A DNA stretch of 61,943 nucleotides from Polyangiaceae bacterium (GCA_020849655.1 JADLFU010000094.1:1-61943), one strand, 5' to 3'. Counted from the first letter of the stretch, positions 31,849 through 41,182 are shown. Notes: generated from the letters alone by a model not told the origin. A program made the numbers and translations.

Positions 31849-32430
31849 GTGAGGGCCCGCGTCGCCGCGCTCGTCGTCGCGGTCGCGCCCGCGCTGTCCG
31901 GCGTCGGGCTCGCGCAGCCCATCCGGCTCGTCCGCGGCGCGCCGAGCGCGAGCGCCTCGTCCTCGAGCCCGCGTGCGCACCACGACGTGGGCTTCGCGCC
32001 CGATCCGACGCCGCTCGTCACCCGCGCGAAGTGGGTCTACGAGCTGTCGTTCGTCGACGGCGCGTTCACCGCGGCGATGCCCACGCGCCGCGAGCTCTCC
32101 CGCCCGACGGAGACGGAGCGGCGCATGGGTCGGTACATGCTCGAGCTCTACGTGGGGCCCGTCCTGCTCGAGCGCGTCCGGTTCGAGGTGCCGCTGCAGA
32201 ACGGCGATCCCTGGTCGGGCGCGAAGCGGCGACCGTTCGACGCCCCGCCCGATCTCGCGCGGCGCGTACGCGTGAAGCTCAAGGTGGAGGTGCCGGACTC
32301 CGAGCGCGTGACGTCGGCCGCGATCGTCGACCGCGCCACCGGCCACAAGACCCGCCTGCCCTGGCCGCGCACCCCGCCGGCCCAGGCGTCGAGCGCGCCC
32401 GCGCCGGCCGCCAGCGTCAGCGCGCGATGA
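31849..32430 (+). CDS. Exported protein of unknown function
   Basis: 193 residues from GTG 31849, chosen because it starts a signal peptide (VRARVAALVVAVAPALSGVGLAQP). The mature part has a Ser-rich linker and then a beta-rich domain (AKWVYELSFVDGAFTAAMP, MGRYMLELYVGPVLLERVRFEVPL, RVRVKLKVEVPDSERVTSAAIVD), ending Pro/Ala-rich. The final domain looks like an immunoglobulin-like or carbohydrate-associated fold, but I recognise no family. Its last 14 bp overlap the end of the convergent membrane gene. Confidence 0.65.
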   Translation: MRARVAALVVAVAPALSGVGLAQPIRLVRGAPSASASSSSPRAHHDVGFAPDPTPLVTRAKWVYELSFVDGAFTAAMPTRRELSRPTETERRMGRYMLELYVGPVLLERVRFEVPLQNGDPWSGAKRRPFDAPPDLARRVRVKLKVEVPDSERVTSAAIVDRATGHKTRLPWPRTPPAQASSAPAPAASVSAR

Positions 32431-34612
32431 CCCACGCGTGGTACGACACCCACTCGCTCGCGCGCGGGACGACGGTGATCTCGGTCGCCCCCGCGGCGCC
32501 GTCGAGCGGCACCGACACCTCCACCCACCCGTCGCGCCTCGGCAGGGCGATCTCCTGACGGCGCCCGCCCACCGTGAGCTCGAGCTTGCCCGGGCGGTCG
32601 ACGACCGTGCGCAGCGCGAGCCGCGGGTGCGCGCCCGAGACCCGCACGGTGAACCGCTCCGCGCGGTCGCTCGGGATGCGGCGCCCAGCGTCCCAGAGAT
32701 CCACGCTCGCGTCCCGCGGATCGGGCAGCACGCGCATCTCGGTGTAGCCCCCGAGCGGCTGGGGGAACCGATACCCATGCGCCCGCTCGCTCACGAGATC
32801 GCACACGTCCACCTCGTCGACCACGCGCTCGCCTGCCGCCAGCTCGCGCGGTGACGCGCCCGTGTCGAGCAGGCGCCAGTCGGCGCGCAGGATGAGCTTC
32901 TCCGCGCCGCCCGAGATGACGTTTCCGGGGACGGTCACCGACGCGACCGGCTGGCCGAACCACCCGGGCAGCGCGGGCCACCACGTCGGGAAGATCGCCA
33001 TCGTGTCGGGGCGCTCCGCCGGGCCGAGGCGCTCGATCAGCTCGAGCGTCGCCGGCAGCCCGTGCACGCCCGCGCGCGCGAGCGGCAGGTCGCGGTAGCC
33101 GCCGAGCCCGATGAGATCGAACCCCGGCACGTCCGCGGCGTACAGGATGGCGCCCGCGTCGCCGACGAGGACGCGCCGGGGCGGCGGATCGAGCTCGCGC
33201 AGCAGGTGCCCCACCTTCAGGTGCTGGTCGTGGATGTTGCGGCTCGCGCGCCCGAAGAACCAGATCTGGTCGCGCAGCTGCACGCGCTCGCCCCTCCAGT
33301 AGAGCCCGAGGAGCCAGGCCGCGGCCGCCGCGGACACCACGCCCCAGGGGACGACGAGGCGCCCGCGCGGCGCGAGGGCGACGAGCCCAGCGACGAGCAG
33401 CGTCGCGTTCGCGAGCCCCTCGGGCCAGGTCTTCTCGTGGTCGCACATCCAGAACCCGAGCTGCGCGACGACCGTGAACCTCGCCGCGCGCGCCGCCCAC
33501 GACGACGGGCCCTTCGGCGACAGCAGCACCGCGAGCCCGAGCGCGGACGACGCGAGCAGCCACGCGACCGCGGGCATCACGTACCGCTCGTTCTGCCACC
33601 GCACCTGGCCGTTCAGCGAGACGACCAGCGTCCACAGCGCGGCCGACGAGAGCAGCACCGCCGCCGGGCCGCGCGTGCGCCTGTCGACGAGCGGCACGAC
33701 CGCGAGCAGGTAGGGGACCTTGCCCCACGGCCTGTCCTCGCCGAAGTGGTGCCACGCCATCCGGTCGAAGCAGTAGCGGAGGTTGAACTGCCAGTCGGCG
33801 AGCTTGTCGGCGCTGGTCATGTACGGGTTCTCGAGCGCGAGCTTCACGATCGCGCCGTTGGCGGCCCACTCGCCCGTGAGCGCGCGGTTCGCGACGCTCT
33901 GCGCGATCAGCGCGACGACCGCCGGCGCCCCCGCGCGCCACAGGACGGCCGCCCCCGCGCCCGGCCCGAGCCTCCGCGACACCGAGAGCGCCGCGTACGC
34001 CCCCAGCACCAGCAGGCTCGTCGCCCCCTCGGGGCGGGTGAGGCAGAGGAGCGCCCCCAGCGCGCCGAGCCACGTCGCGCCTCGCTCGGGGCGGCGCCGC
34101 GCGCGCGCGGTGTCGGTCGCCGTGACGTATGCGAGCCCCCAGATCCCGAGGAGCCACGCGACCTCCATGCCGCTCCAGAGCGACCACGCGAGCGCGCCCG
34201 TCGAGAAGATCGCGAGGGGCAAGAGGAGCAGCGCAGCCGCGGGGAGCCGGGAGAACGCCCGCGCCGCGCCCCAGAGGAACCCGAGCGTCGACACCGCCGC
34301 GACCACCCCCGCGAACGGCACGAGCGCGTCGCCTCGCGCGCCGAGCCAGTAGCCGAGCGCGAGGACGAAGGGGTAGGTGAGGCTGGTGTTTCCGCTCGAG
34401 TAGCCGTTGCCCTCGCTCCACTCGAAGGGGTGGCCGCGCGCGGTCGCGCGCGCGTAGTCGAAGTGGATGTACACGTCGTCGAGCGGCATCGACCACGCGC
34501 CGCCCGTCTGCGCGAGCACCGAACCGTAGAACACCCGCGCCGACGCCAGCGTCGCCAGCGCCGCGACGACGAGGAACCACGCCGAGGGGAACCGCGGGCG
34601 TCGCCCGGTCAC
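32417..34612 (-). CDS. Polytopic GT-C-type glycosyltransferase-like membrane protein
   Basis: 731 residues from GTG 34612 (VTGRRPRFPSAWFLVV); an ATG at 34738 would add 42 basic residues. After the first span comes an outside loop SMPLDDVYIHFDYARATARGHPFEWSEGNGYSSGNTSLTYPF, whose DD and 'GE/SEGN..SSGNTS' features match GT-C-fold lipid-sugar transferases (GT39/87-like). About ten further transmembrane spans follow, and the last ~250 residues are an outside domain that is beta-rich at the end (LELTVGGRRQEIALP, WVEVSVPLDGAAGATEITVVP). It probably transfers a sugar from a polyprenyl carrier to an exported acceptor; donor and acceptor are unknown. Confidence 0.7.
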   Translation of the reverse strand: MTGRRPRFPSAWFLVVAALATLASARVFYGSVLAQTGGAWSMPLDDVYIHFDYARATARGHPFEWSEGNGYSSGNTSLTYPFVLALGYWLGARGDALVPFAGVVAAVSTLGFLWGAARAFSRLPAAALLLLPLAIFSTGALAWSLWSGMEVAWLLGIWGLAYVTATDTARARRRPERGATWLGALGALLCLTRPEGATSLLVLGAYAALSVSRRLGPGAGAAVLWRAGAPAVVALIAQSVANRALTGEWAANGAIVKLALENPYMTSADKLADWQFNLRYCFDRMAWHHFGEDRPWGKVPYLLAVVPLVDRRTRGPAAVLLSSAALWTLVVSLNGQVRWQNERYVMPAVAWLLASSALGLAVLLSPKGPSSWAARAARFTVVAQLGFWMCDHEKTWPEGLANATLLVAGLVALAPRGRLVVPWGVVSAAAAAWLLGLYWRGERVQLRDQIWFFGRASRNIHDQHLKVGHLLRELDPPPRRVLVGDAGAILYAADVPGFDLIGLGGYRDLPLARAGVHGLPATLELIERLGPAERPDTMAIFPTWWPALPGWFGQPVASVTVPGNVISGGAEKLILRADWRLLDTGASPRELAAGERVVDEVDVCDLVSERAHGYRFPQPLGGYTEMRVLPDPRDASVDLWDAGRRIPSDRAERFTVRVSGAHPRLALRTVVDRPGKLELTVGGRRQEIALPRRDGWVEVSVPLDGAAGATEITVVPRASEWVSYHAWVIAR

Positions 34613-34740
34613 GACGCCCGATACCACACACGAGACGGGACGAGCGCGCGCCGCGCGACCCCGCGAAAAGGGCGGCGAGAGCGGGCGTTTCACCTTGCTC
34701 TTCGCGCGTGCGCGGCCTTTACTCCGCGCCGCCCTCACCC

Positions 34741-36870
34741 ATGCGCTGGTCCGTCGAGGTCTCTCCCCTCCGCCCTTCGAACGCCCCGGGCGTCGCTCCC
34801 ATCGCGCCGGAGGTGCACGTGGTCGAAGCCAAGAACTGGCAGTCGGCGCTCCAGGCGGTCCGCGAGCACGGCGGCGGCGCGGGCCCCATCTCGCAGTTCT
34901 CGATCGAGCTGCTCACCGACGGCTACCGCGCGATCGATCCCGTCGGACGGCTCCGCTACCTGGTGAAGAAGGTCGGGGACGACGTCGCGACCACCCTCGA
35001 GGGCCCCCCGGCCTCGATCCCGTCCTCCGCCGTCCCCGCGCCTGCCGCTCCTTCGGCCGCCGCGCGGGTCCCCGACGATCGACCCACGGTCCCGACGGCG
35101 GCGCCCGCGGCGGTGCGCCCTTCTCCGGCGGCGCAGTCGGTCCCGCGGCCGTCCTCCGCCGCGTCGGCGCCGGTGAGCACCGCCGTCCCGTCGACGGTCG
35201 CCGCGCCCGCGCCGCCGTCAGCCGCCGCGCCTCGCACCGAGGTGACCCCGTCCGCCGTGGCACCGCTGACGGCGCTCTCCGCGACCCAGCGCAGCCCCGA
35301 CCCGATCTCGCTGCCCACGTGTGAGGTCATCGGCGCGCGCATCGAGGACCCGACTCCGCAGTCCCCGCTCACCTACCGCGAGTACTCCTACGCGGTCCCG
35401 GTCGGCACGCCGGAGCACCTCGCGGACATCGCGCTGCGCCTCCAGTTCGCGGACGTGCTCGCGCGGATCGCGAGCGCGCCGCCCGGCAAGATGGTGAACC
35501 TCGCCGTGTTCGACGTGGTCTTCACCGGCAAGCCCCCGAAGCCGCCGCTCGCCACCCTCGCGTGGAAGGACTGGAAGGGCGATCCCGAGATTCGTTTCCC
35601 TGCCCGCGAGCGCGCCGCCGCCGCGAAGGCCGGCACCGTCGTCGCAGCGCCCGGCGCGGCGGCCGTCACGACCGCGCCCGCGGTCGCCGCGCCGCCCGTG
35701 GTCGTCGCGCCCGCCCCCGCGCCCAAGGCGGCTCCTGCCGCGCCCGCCGCGCCCGCCGCGAAGCCGGCGGCCACCGCGACGAGGCCAGCGTCGGTCCCCA
35801 AGGTGATCATCGCCTCGACAGCGGCGCCCGCCGCGGCACCGGCCGTCACGTCACCGGCCGCCGCGCCACCGGTCGCCGCGCCCGCCGCGAAGCCGGCGTC
35901 GGTCCCGAAGGTGATCATCGCGCCGTCGGCGACCGCGCCTGCTGCTCCGGCGGTCTCGGCTCCGCCCGCTGCCTCCCCCGCGCCCGTGCCCGTCGTGGCG
36001 CCCACCGCGCCCGCACCGGCCGTTGCGCCGGCGACGCCCGTCGCACCCGCGCCCGTCGCACCCGCGCCTGCGGTGGTGCCTACCGCCGCACCCGCGCCCC
36101 CGGCCGCTGGGTCGGTCCCGTCGGGGGCGCCGACGCTCGACCAGTCCATCGACGTCGAGCTCGACGAGCCGGCTCCCCCGCCGGCGTCCGTGACCAGCCC
36201 GCCTCCGTCGGCGCCGGCGACCGTCGCCGATCCGACCCCCTCCGCGGAGATCAAGGATCCCTTCGCGGCCGGAGCGCCCCCTGCGCCAGCGTCCACGAGG
36301 GCCCCCGCGCCGGCCGCCGCCGGCAAGCGCCGCCTGCGCGGAGACGAGCTCCTGTCAGATTTGTTCGATGCGATGCACGACCTGCACTTCCAGGCCTCGC
36401 TGCTCGACGGCGCGCGGTTCGTGCTCGGCCTCGCGCTGCAGAAGCTCCCGTCCCACATCGCGGTCTGCCACTTCTACGACATCAACAAGCGCGAATTCGT
36501 GATCGTCGACGCCATCGCCGCGTCCCGAGACGCGCTCGTGACGCATCGCCTCGCCGAGCGTGACGCCGTCGTGTCCCGGACGATGCGCGCGCGGCGCACC
36601 TCGCTGTTCAGCGGCGCAGGGCTGGACGAGCTGAAGTCCTCGCGGTGGGATCTCGTCGGCGAGCCGCTCACCAGCGTCGCCATCGCCCCGGTCGCGCTCG
36701 GCGGGCGGTTCCTAGGGCTGCTCGAGCTCGCCAACCCCACCGACGATCAGCCGTACACCGAGGGAGACGGCTTCGCGCTCGCGTACATGGGCGAGCAGCT
36801 CGCGGAGTTCCTCGGCCAGCGCGGGCTCCTCATCGACATCGACGCGATCAAGGCGTTCAAGCCGCGCTGA
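34741..36870 (+). CDS. GAF-like domain protein with a very long Ala/Pro linker
   Basis: 709 residues. An N-terminal domain (1-~85: WSVEVSPLRPS ... NWQSALQAVREHGGGAGPISQFSIELLTDGYRAIDPVGRLRYLVKKV), a short folded part near 195-290 (EYSYAVPVGTPEHLADIALRLQFADVLARIA), then about 250 residues of Ala/Pro/Val linker in which PASVPKVIIA occurs twice, an acidic motif (LDQSIDVELDEP), and a C-terminal GAF-like sensor (540-709: LFDAMHDLHFQASLLDGARFVLGLALQKLPSHIAVCHFYD, VVSRTMRARRTSLFSGAG, VAIAPVALGGRFLGLLELANP). It is cytoplasmic, with no enzyme domain. It is likely a signalling adaptor. The ATG at 34741 has no strong ribosome site, and a GTG at 34708 is possible. Confidence 0.75.
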   Translation: MRWSVEVSPLRPSNAPGVAPIAPEVHVVEAKNWQSALQAVREHGGGAGPISQFSIELLTDGYRAIDPVGRLRYLVKKVGDDVATTLEGPPASIPSSAVPAPAAPSAAARVPDDRPTVPTAAPAAVRPSPAAQSVPRPSSAASAPVSTAVPSTVAAPAPPSAAAPRTEVTPSAVAPLTALSATQRSPDPISLPTCEVIGARIEDPTPQSPLTYREYSYAVPVGTPEHLADIALRLQFADVLARIASAPPGKMVNLAVFDVVFTGKPPKPPLATLAWKDWKGDPEIRFPARERAAAAKAGTVVAAPGAAAVTTAPAVAAPPVVVAPAPAPKAAPAAPAAPAAKPAATATRPASVPKVIIASTAAPAAAPAVTSPAAAPPVAAPAAKPASVPKVIIAPSATAPAAPAVSAPPAASPAPVPVVAPTAPAPAVAPATPVAPAPVAPAPAVVPTAAPAPPAAGSVPSGAPTLDQSIDVELDEPAPPPASVTSPPPSAPATVADPTPSAEIKDPFAAGAPPAPASTRAPAPAAAGKRRLRGDELLSDLFDAMHDLHFQASLLDGARFVLGLALQKLPSHIAVCHFYDINKREFVIVDAIAASRDALVTHRLAERDAVVSRTMRARRTSLFSGAGLDELKSSRWDLVGEPLTSVAIAPVALGGRFLGLLELANPTDDQPYTEGDGFALAYMGEQLAEFLGQRGLLIDIDAIKAFKPR

Positions 36871-36873
36871 GCC

Positions 36874-36889
36874 TGGCACACCGCGTGCT
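36874..36889 (+). promoter_or_regulatory. Possible sigma-54 (-24/-12) promoter
   Basis: tggcacaccgcgtgct has GG and GC at the correct 10-bp distance (TGGCAC-N5-GTGCT against consensus TGGCAC-N5-TTGCW) and sits in the 30-bp gap after the GAF-like gene. Transcription would start near 36900, almost at the GTG of the next gene (36901). A chance match in GC-rich DNA cannot be excluded. Confidence 0.35.
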
Positions 36890-36900
36890 CTCCGGGTGGC

Positions 36901-37389
36901 GTGGCCCTGCCCGAGGACGCGAACGTCTGCGCCGCCCTCGCGCGTCGCTTCCTCGCGGACGTCCGCGCCGGACGTCCGGCGTCGCTGTCCGAGTGGATGG
37001 CGGAGGTCGTCGACCGCGGGCGGTTGAGGGTGCCCGAGCGGGTGGTCGTGGCCCGCGAGCTCGATGTGGGGCGCGTGGTGATCCCGCTCGATGGCGCCCC
37101 GCCCGTCCAGTCGACGGCCCGCCTGATCGAGGAGGCCCAGCGTCGGATCGCGGCGTGGCTCGCGGATCCGCCGTCGCGAGAGCGGGTCATCACGGACGCC
37201 CTGTTCGCCCGGCGCGTGCTCCGGGACGTCGAGCGCGGCCCGCTCGAGTGGCGCTCGGCGCTGCGCGAGGGCGACACGCTCTCGGAGTGGGTGCTCGCGC
37301 TGATGGCGGTCGGCGCGCTCTCCCGGCACCCGGCCGCGTGCCTGGGGTGCGAGCGCCCTCGGCATGACGGCCGGTGCGGCGATCCCTGA
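36901..37389 (+). CDS. Small protein of unknown function
   Basis: 162 residues from GTG 36901. It is mostly helical (NVCAALARRFLADVRAG, LSEWMAEVVDRGRLRVPERVVVAREL, RLIEEAQRRIAAWLADPPSRERVITDALFARRVLRD) and ends in a Cys-rich tail (PAACLGCERPRHDGRCGDP) that could bind a metal ion. There is no signal peptide or transmembrane span. I do not recognise a family. It sits 39 bp before the Ser/Thr kinase gene and may be co-transcribed with it. Confidence 0.6.
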   Translation: MALPEDANVCAALARRFLADVRAGRPASLSEWMAEVVDRGRLRVPERVVVARELDVGRVVIPLDGAPPVQSTARLIEEAQRRIAAWLADPPSRERVITDALFARRVLRDVERGPLEWRSALREGDTLSEWVLALMAVGALSRHPAACLGCERPRHDGRCGDP

Positions 37390-37428
37390 CGGCCCGTTGC
37401 GGGCGAGCCCCTCTCGCGAGAAGCTGCG

Positions 37429-38691
37429 ATGGTGCGGCTGTCGGGGACGCCTTACGAGCTCGTGCGGCCGCTCGGCGAGGGCGGGATCGGAGAGGTGTAC
37501 GAGGCGCGGCACGTCGAGCTCGGCGCGCCGCGCGCCGTCAAGGTGCTGCGGCGGGGGCTCTCGGGGCAGCGCGCCGTGCGCGTGCGCTTCGCGCGTGAGG
37601 CGCGCATCCTCGCCCAGCTGCGCCACCCGCACCTCGTCGAGGTGCTCGACCTCGGCGAGTCGGACGACGGGCGGCCCTTCCTCGCGATGGAGCTGCTCAC
37701 GGGCCGCACGCTCCGCGACGTCCTGCACGAGCGGGGCGCGCTGCGGGTGGATCGCGCCGTCGAGATCGCGGCGGCGATCCTGAGCGCGCTCTCGGAGGTG
37801 CACGCGCACGGCGTCGTGCACCGCGACGTGAAGCCCGAGAACGTGATGCTGCTCGCGGGCCGGGGTGTGAAGCTCCTCGACTTCGGCGTGGCGCGCGTCG
37901 AGGCGGGCGACGAGCTCACGGCGGTCGGGGCCTCCGTCGGGACCCCGCGCTACATGGCGCCGGAGCAGGCGAGGGGCGAGCCGGTCGACCCGCGCGCCGA
38001 CGTGTGGGCGGTCGCCGCGCTCGTGTGGGAGATGGTCGCTGGTGAGCCTCCCCACGCCGACCTGGACGGCGTGGCCGCCGCCGCGCTCACGGCCGAGCGC
38101 GGGCTGCCGCTGCTCGAAGGCGCGCCGGGCCCCCTCGCGGAGCTCGTGTACGCGGCGACGCGGCCCGATCCGCGCGACCGCCCCGCGACCGCCGGCGAGC
38201 TACGCGAGAAGCTGCTCGCCGCCGTGGGGATCGTGGCCGACGACTCGACGACCGCCTCGTTCTCGCTGGAGCCCACCGCGCTCATCGCGGCGGCCCCACC
38301 CGTCGCGCTCAGCGTGGAGCCACCGGCGCCGCCCGTGGAGCCGACGCCCGACGCGCCGGTCCGCGCGCCCGCGCGCCGGCGAGAGTGGCCCATCATCGCG
38401 GTGGCCGCGGCGCTCGCGTTCGCCGTCGTGGTCGCGCTCGCCGCGGTCGCCGCAGGCACCCTGCCACGCCCTTCGCCGCCGTCGGCGTCGCAGCCCGCCG
38501 CGCCCCCCGCCTCGAGCGTGCCTCCGGAGGTGAGGCCGTCCGAGCCCCCACCTGTGCCGCCCCCGCCGGTGAGCGCGGCGGCGCCCGCTCGCCCGCCGCG
38601 CGTCGCGCCCACGGCTCATCCCCCGGCGCGTCCGTCGATCACGCCTCGCGCGCCGCGCCCACCGGACGATCTGCCGCCGAGCGGCTTCTGA
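37429..38691 (+). CDS. Transmembrane serine/threonine protein kinase
   Basis: 420 residues. Kinase domain 1-~268 with glycine loop LGEGGIGEVYEA, Lys38 (AVKVL), Glu57, HRDVKPEN (131-138), DFG (151-153) and the activation segment GTPRYMAPEQARGE. All catalytic residues are present. One transmembrane segment at ~320-343 (WPIIAVAAALAFAVVVALAAVAAG) and a Pro-rich outside tail of about 75 residues follow. Targets are unknown; the PP2C-cNMP phosphatase at 30466 is a possible antagonist. The ATG at 37429 lies 39 bp after the preceding gene. Confidence 0.95.
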   Translation: MVRLSGTPYELVRPLGEGGIGEVYEARHVELGAPRAVKVLRRGLSGQRAVRVRFAREARILAQLRHPHLVEVLDLGESDDGRPFLAMELLTGRTLRDVLHERGALRVDRAVEIAAAILSALSEVHAHGVVHRDVKPENVMLLAGRGVKLLDFGVARVEAGDELTAVGASVGTPRYMAPEQARGEPVDPRADVWAVAALVWEMVAGEPPHADLDGVAAAALTAERGLPLLEGAPGPLAELVYAATRPDPRDRPATAGELREKLLAAVGIVADDSTTASFSLEPTALIAAAPPVALSVEPPAPPVEPTPDAPVRAPARRREWPIIAVAAALAFAVVVALAAVAAGTLPRPSPPSASQPAAPPASSVPPEVRPSEPPPVPPPPVSAAAPARPPRVAPTAHPPARPSITPRAPRPPDDLPPSGF

Positions 38692-38782
38692 AACCCGCGC
38701 TTCGCGATGGACAACCCGGGATACCCCCCCGTAGGCTCACGGGCCCTGCACGCCGAGCGACGGCGCGCCCCCGAGGAGCTCA

Positions 38783-41182
38783 ATGTCCGGTCCGCTGAAG
38801 GTCCTGATTTTCGAGAGTGATCCCGCGTTCGCCGCAGAGCTCCGCGGCGAGCTCTCCGCGCTCGGCGCGGTGCCGCGCGTGGTCGATGATGGCAACGTCG
38901 GCTTGCAGATCGCGACGACCGATCCGCCCGATCTCATCCTGCTCTCGATCGAGCTGCCGCGCGTCAACGGCTTCTCGATCTGCAACAAGCTGAAGAAGGA
39001 TCCGGCGCTGAAGGCGGTGCCGCTGATCATCATGTCGAGCGAGTCGTCGGCCGAGACGTTCGCCCAGCACAGGCAGCTGCGGACGCGCGCAGAGGAGTAC
39101 GTGCACAAGCCCGTCAGCTTTGCCGAGCTGCTCTCCCACGTGCAGCGCCACGTCAGCCTCGGAGACGCAGGCGAGGACAGCGGCATCGTCATCGAGGACG
39201 ACATCGCGATCGAGGAGATCGAGCCCGAGGACGAGGGCACGCAGATGATGGATCGCTCGGCGCTCTCGTTCCAGGCCGCGCCGCCGATGGCCGCCGCGCC
39301 GGACGACGGCGGGCAGTCCGACGTCGATCTGTTCGCGGACGGCGCGTTCGACGCGCTGATGGGCGCGTCGCCGAAGCCCGCGTCGGCGCCCCCTCCGCCA
39401 CCGCCACCGCCACCGCCTCCCCCGCGGGTCGCGAGCGTGCCTCCTCCGCCCGTGCGGCCCGCGAGCGTGCCTCCTCCGGCGCGGGTCCCGAGCGTCGCGC
39501 CGGCGCCGCGCGCGTCCGTCCCTCCGCGGCCGGTGGCCGACACGGCCGAGCTCGAGCGCGTGCAGCGCGAGCTCGAGCGCGCGAAGGAGCGCGCCGACGC
39601 GCTCGACCGTGAGCTCACCTCCCAGAAGGCCGAGCTCGCGCGCGAGCGGGCGCAGGCCGCGCAGGGGGCCGTCCAGAGCGCGGAGGTCGCTCGTCTGCAG
39701 CGCGAGCTCGACGAGCTGAAGGCGAAGCAGGCGGCGGGCGCGAAGCTCGGCGGCGTCTCGAGCCGAGATTTCCTCGATCTGCGCGAGGCGCTGAACAAGA
39801 AGGACAAGGAGATCCTCGCGCTGCGCGACGCGCAGACGCGCACCGAGCGGGAGCTGCTCGACGCGCGCGACGGCGCGCTGGCCGCCGAGCGGGCGAAGGC
39901 GGATCTCGACGACAAGCTCGCCGAGGTGGCGCGCGAGCTCGAGGCGGTCCGCCACGCGGAGGCCGCCGCGAAGGCCGACAAGGACCAGGCCGCGAAGCGC
40001 GCCGATGATTTCCGCGCGCGCGCCGACAAGACGAAGGCCGATCTCGACGCGGCCGGGGAGCGCCTCGAGGCCGAGCGCAGGCAGGCCGCCGACGCCGCCG
40101 AGCAGCAGCGCGCCGCCGCCGCGGCGCGAGAGGCCGAGCTCACGACCGCGCACGAGGCCAGCGCGCAGCGGCTCGCCGTGGAGCACGCGGCCGCGCTCGC
40201 CGCCGCGGGCGAGGCGGCGGCCGCGCAGGTCGCAGACGTCGAGGAGCGCGCGCGCGTCGCCGTCTCCGAGGCAGAGGATCGCGCGCGCGTGGCCATCGAG
40301 GCGAGCGACGCCGCCCACCGCGACGCCCTCGAGCGGCTCGCGTCCGAGCGCGCGGCCGCCGAGGAGGCGCAGCGTCGAGACGCCGCGACCTCGCTCGACA
40401 CCGCCAAGATCGAGGCCGAGCGCGCGAAGGAGGCGGCGCTGTCGGAGCTGCACGCGCGGCTGGACGGCGAGAGAGAGCTCGCCGCGACGGAGGCCCATCG
40501 CGCGAGGGAGGCGGCGCTCTCGGCGCTGCACGCGCGGCTCGACGCCGAGCGCGACGCGGCGTTGGCAGAGGCTGCTGCCGCGCGCGACGCCGCGCTGTCC
40601 GCGCTGCAAGTGAAGCTGGAAGCCGAGCGAGCCGCGCAGGTGGCGGAGCTGACGGCGTCGCGAGACGCGCAGGTGGCGGAGCTGACGGCCGCGCGAGCCG
40701 CGCAGGTGGCGGAGCTGACGGCGTCGCGAGACGCGCAGGTGGCGGAGCTGACGGCCGCGCGGGACGCGCAGGTGGCGGAGCTGACGGCGTCGCGCGACGC
40801 CTCGGCGCGAGAGGTCGATCGTCAGGCGGCGGAGCTCGCGGCGATGACGTCGGCGCGAGACGAGCTCACCTCGGCCGTCGGCGCGCTCACCTCGGAGCGT
40901 GACGCCCTCGCGTCGGAGCGCGACGCGGCCTCGTCGCGCGCGTCCTCCGCGGAGGCGGAGCTCGCGATCGCGGTCGCCAGGGTCGCGGAGCTCACCACCT
41001 CCCAGGGCTCGCTCGAGCAGCAGCTGACCGCGGCGCGGTCCGAGCTCGACGCGCATCGAGGCGCGGCGGAGGCTGCGCGTGCGAAGTGGACGACCGATCA
41101 GGCGGCGCTCGAGCGCGCGAAGGACGCGCTCGCCGCGGCGCTCGCAGAGCTCGAGGACATCGAGGCGCGACCGCTCGGGTGA
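38783..41182 (+). CDS. FrzS-like pseudo-receiver coiled-coil protein
   Basis: 799 residues. Residues 1-~125 are a response-regulator receiver fold (LKVLIFESDPAFAAELRGEL; VNGFSICNKLKKDPALKAVPLIIMS; YVHKPVSFAELLSHV with Lys109). The phosphorylated Asp is replaced by Ser55 (LILLSIELP), so it is a pseudo-receiver. Then an acidic part (GIVIEDDIAIEEIEPEDE), a Pro-rich linker (PPPPPPPPPPP near 205), and from ~250 to the end a continuous coiled coil with an 11-residue repeat array. Myxococcus FrzS, a polarity protein for type IV pilus motility, has the same plan, including the receiver without its Asp and the ICxKLKKD/AQHRxL segments. This copy is longer. It is coupled to thiD by GTGA overlap, probably without functional meaning. 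Confidence 0.8.
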   Translation: MSGPLKVLIFESDPAFAAELRGELSALGAVPRVVDDGNVGLQIATTDPPDLILLSIELPRVNGFSICNKLKKDPALKAVPLIIMSSESSAETFAQHRQLRTRAEEYVHKPVSFAELLSHVQRHVSLGDAGEDSGIVIEDDIAIEEIEPEDEGTQMMDRSALSFQAAPPMAAAPDDGGQSDVDLFADGAFDALMGASPKPASAPPPPPPPPPPPPRVASVPPPPVRPASVPPPARVPSVAPAPRASVPPRPVADTAELERVQRELERAKERADALDRELTSQKAELARERAQAAQGAVQSAEVARLQRELDELKAKQAAGAKLGGVSSRDFLDLREALNKKDKEILALRDAQTRTERELLDARDGALAAERAKADLDDKLAEVARELEAVRHAEAAAKADKDQAAKRADDFRARADKTKADLDAAGERLEAERRQAADAAEQQRAAAAAREAELTTAHEASAQRLAVEHAAALAAAGEAAAAQVADVEERARVAVSEAEDRARVAIEASDAAHRDALERLASERAAAEEAQRRDAATSLDTAKIEAERAKEAALSELHARLDGERELAATEAHRAREAALSALHARLDAERDAALAEAAAARDAALSALQVKLEAERAAQVAELTASRDAQVAELTAARAAQVAELTASRDAQVAELTAARDAQVAELTASRDASAREVDRQAAELAAMTSARDELTSAVGALTSERDALASERDAASSRASSAEAELAIAVARVAELTTSQGSLEQQLTAARSELDAHRGAAEAARAKWTTDQAALERAKDALAAALAELEDIEARPLG
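40634..40798 (+). repeat. 33-bp coding tandem repeat in the coiled coil
   Basis: Five copies starting at 40634, 40667, 40700, 40733 and 40766 encode AQVAELTASRD or close variants (11 residues, three helical turns), alternating TASRD and TAARA/D. An 11-residue (hendecad) period keeps a coiled coil in register. The near identity of the copies indicates recent expansion. Confidence 0.9.

Noticed and set aside
40634-40798. 33-bp direct repeats as regulatory iterons or CRISPR
   Set aside because: They are contiguous, in frame, and encode a regular coiled-coil unit.
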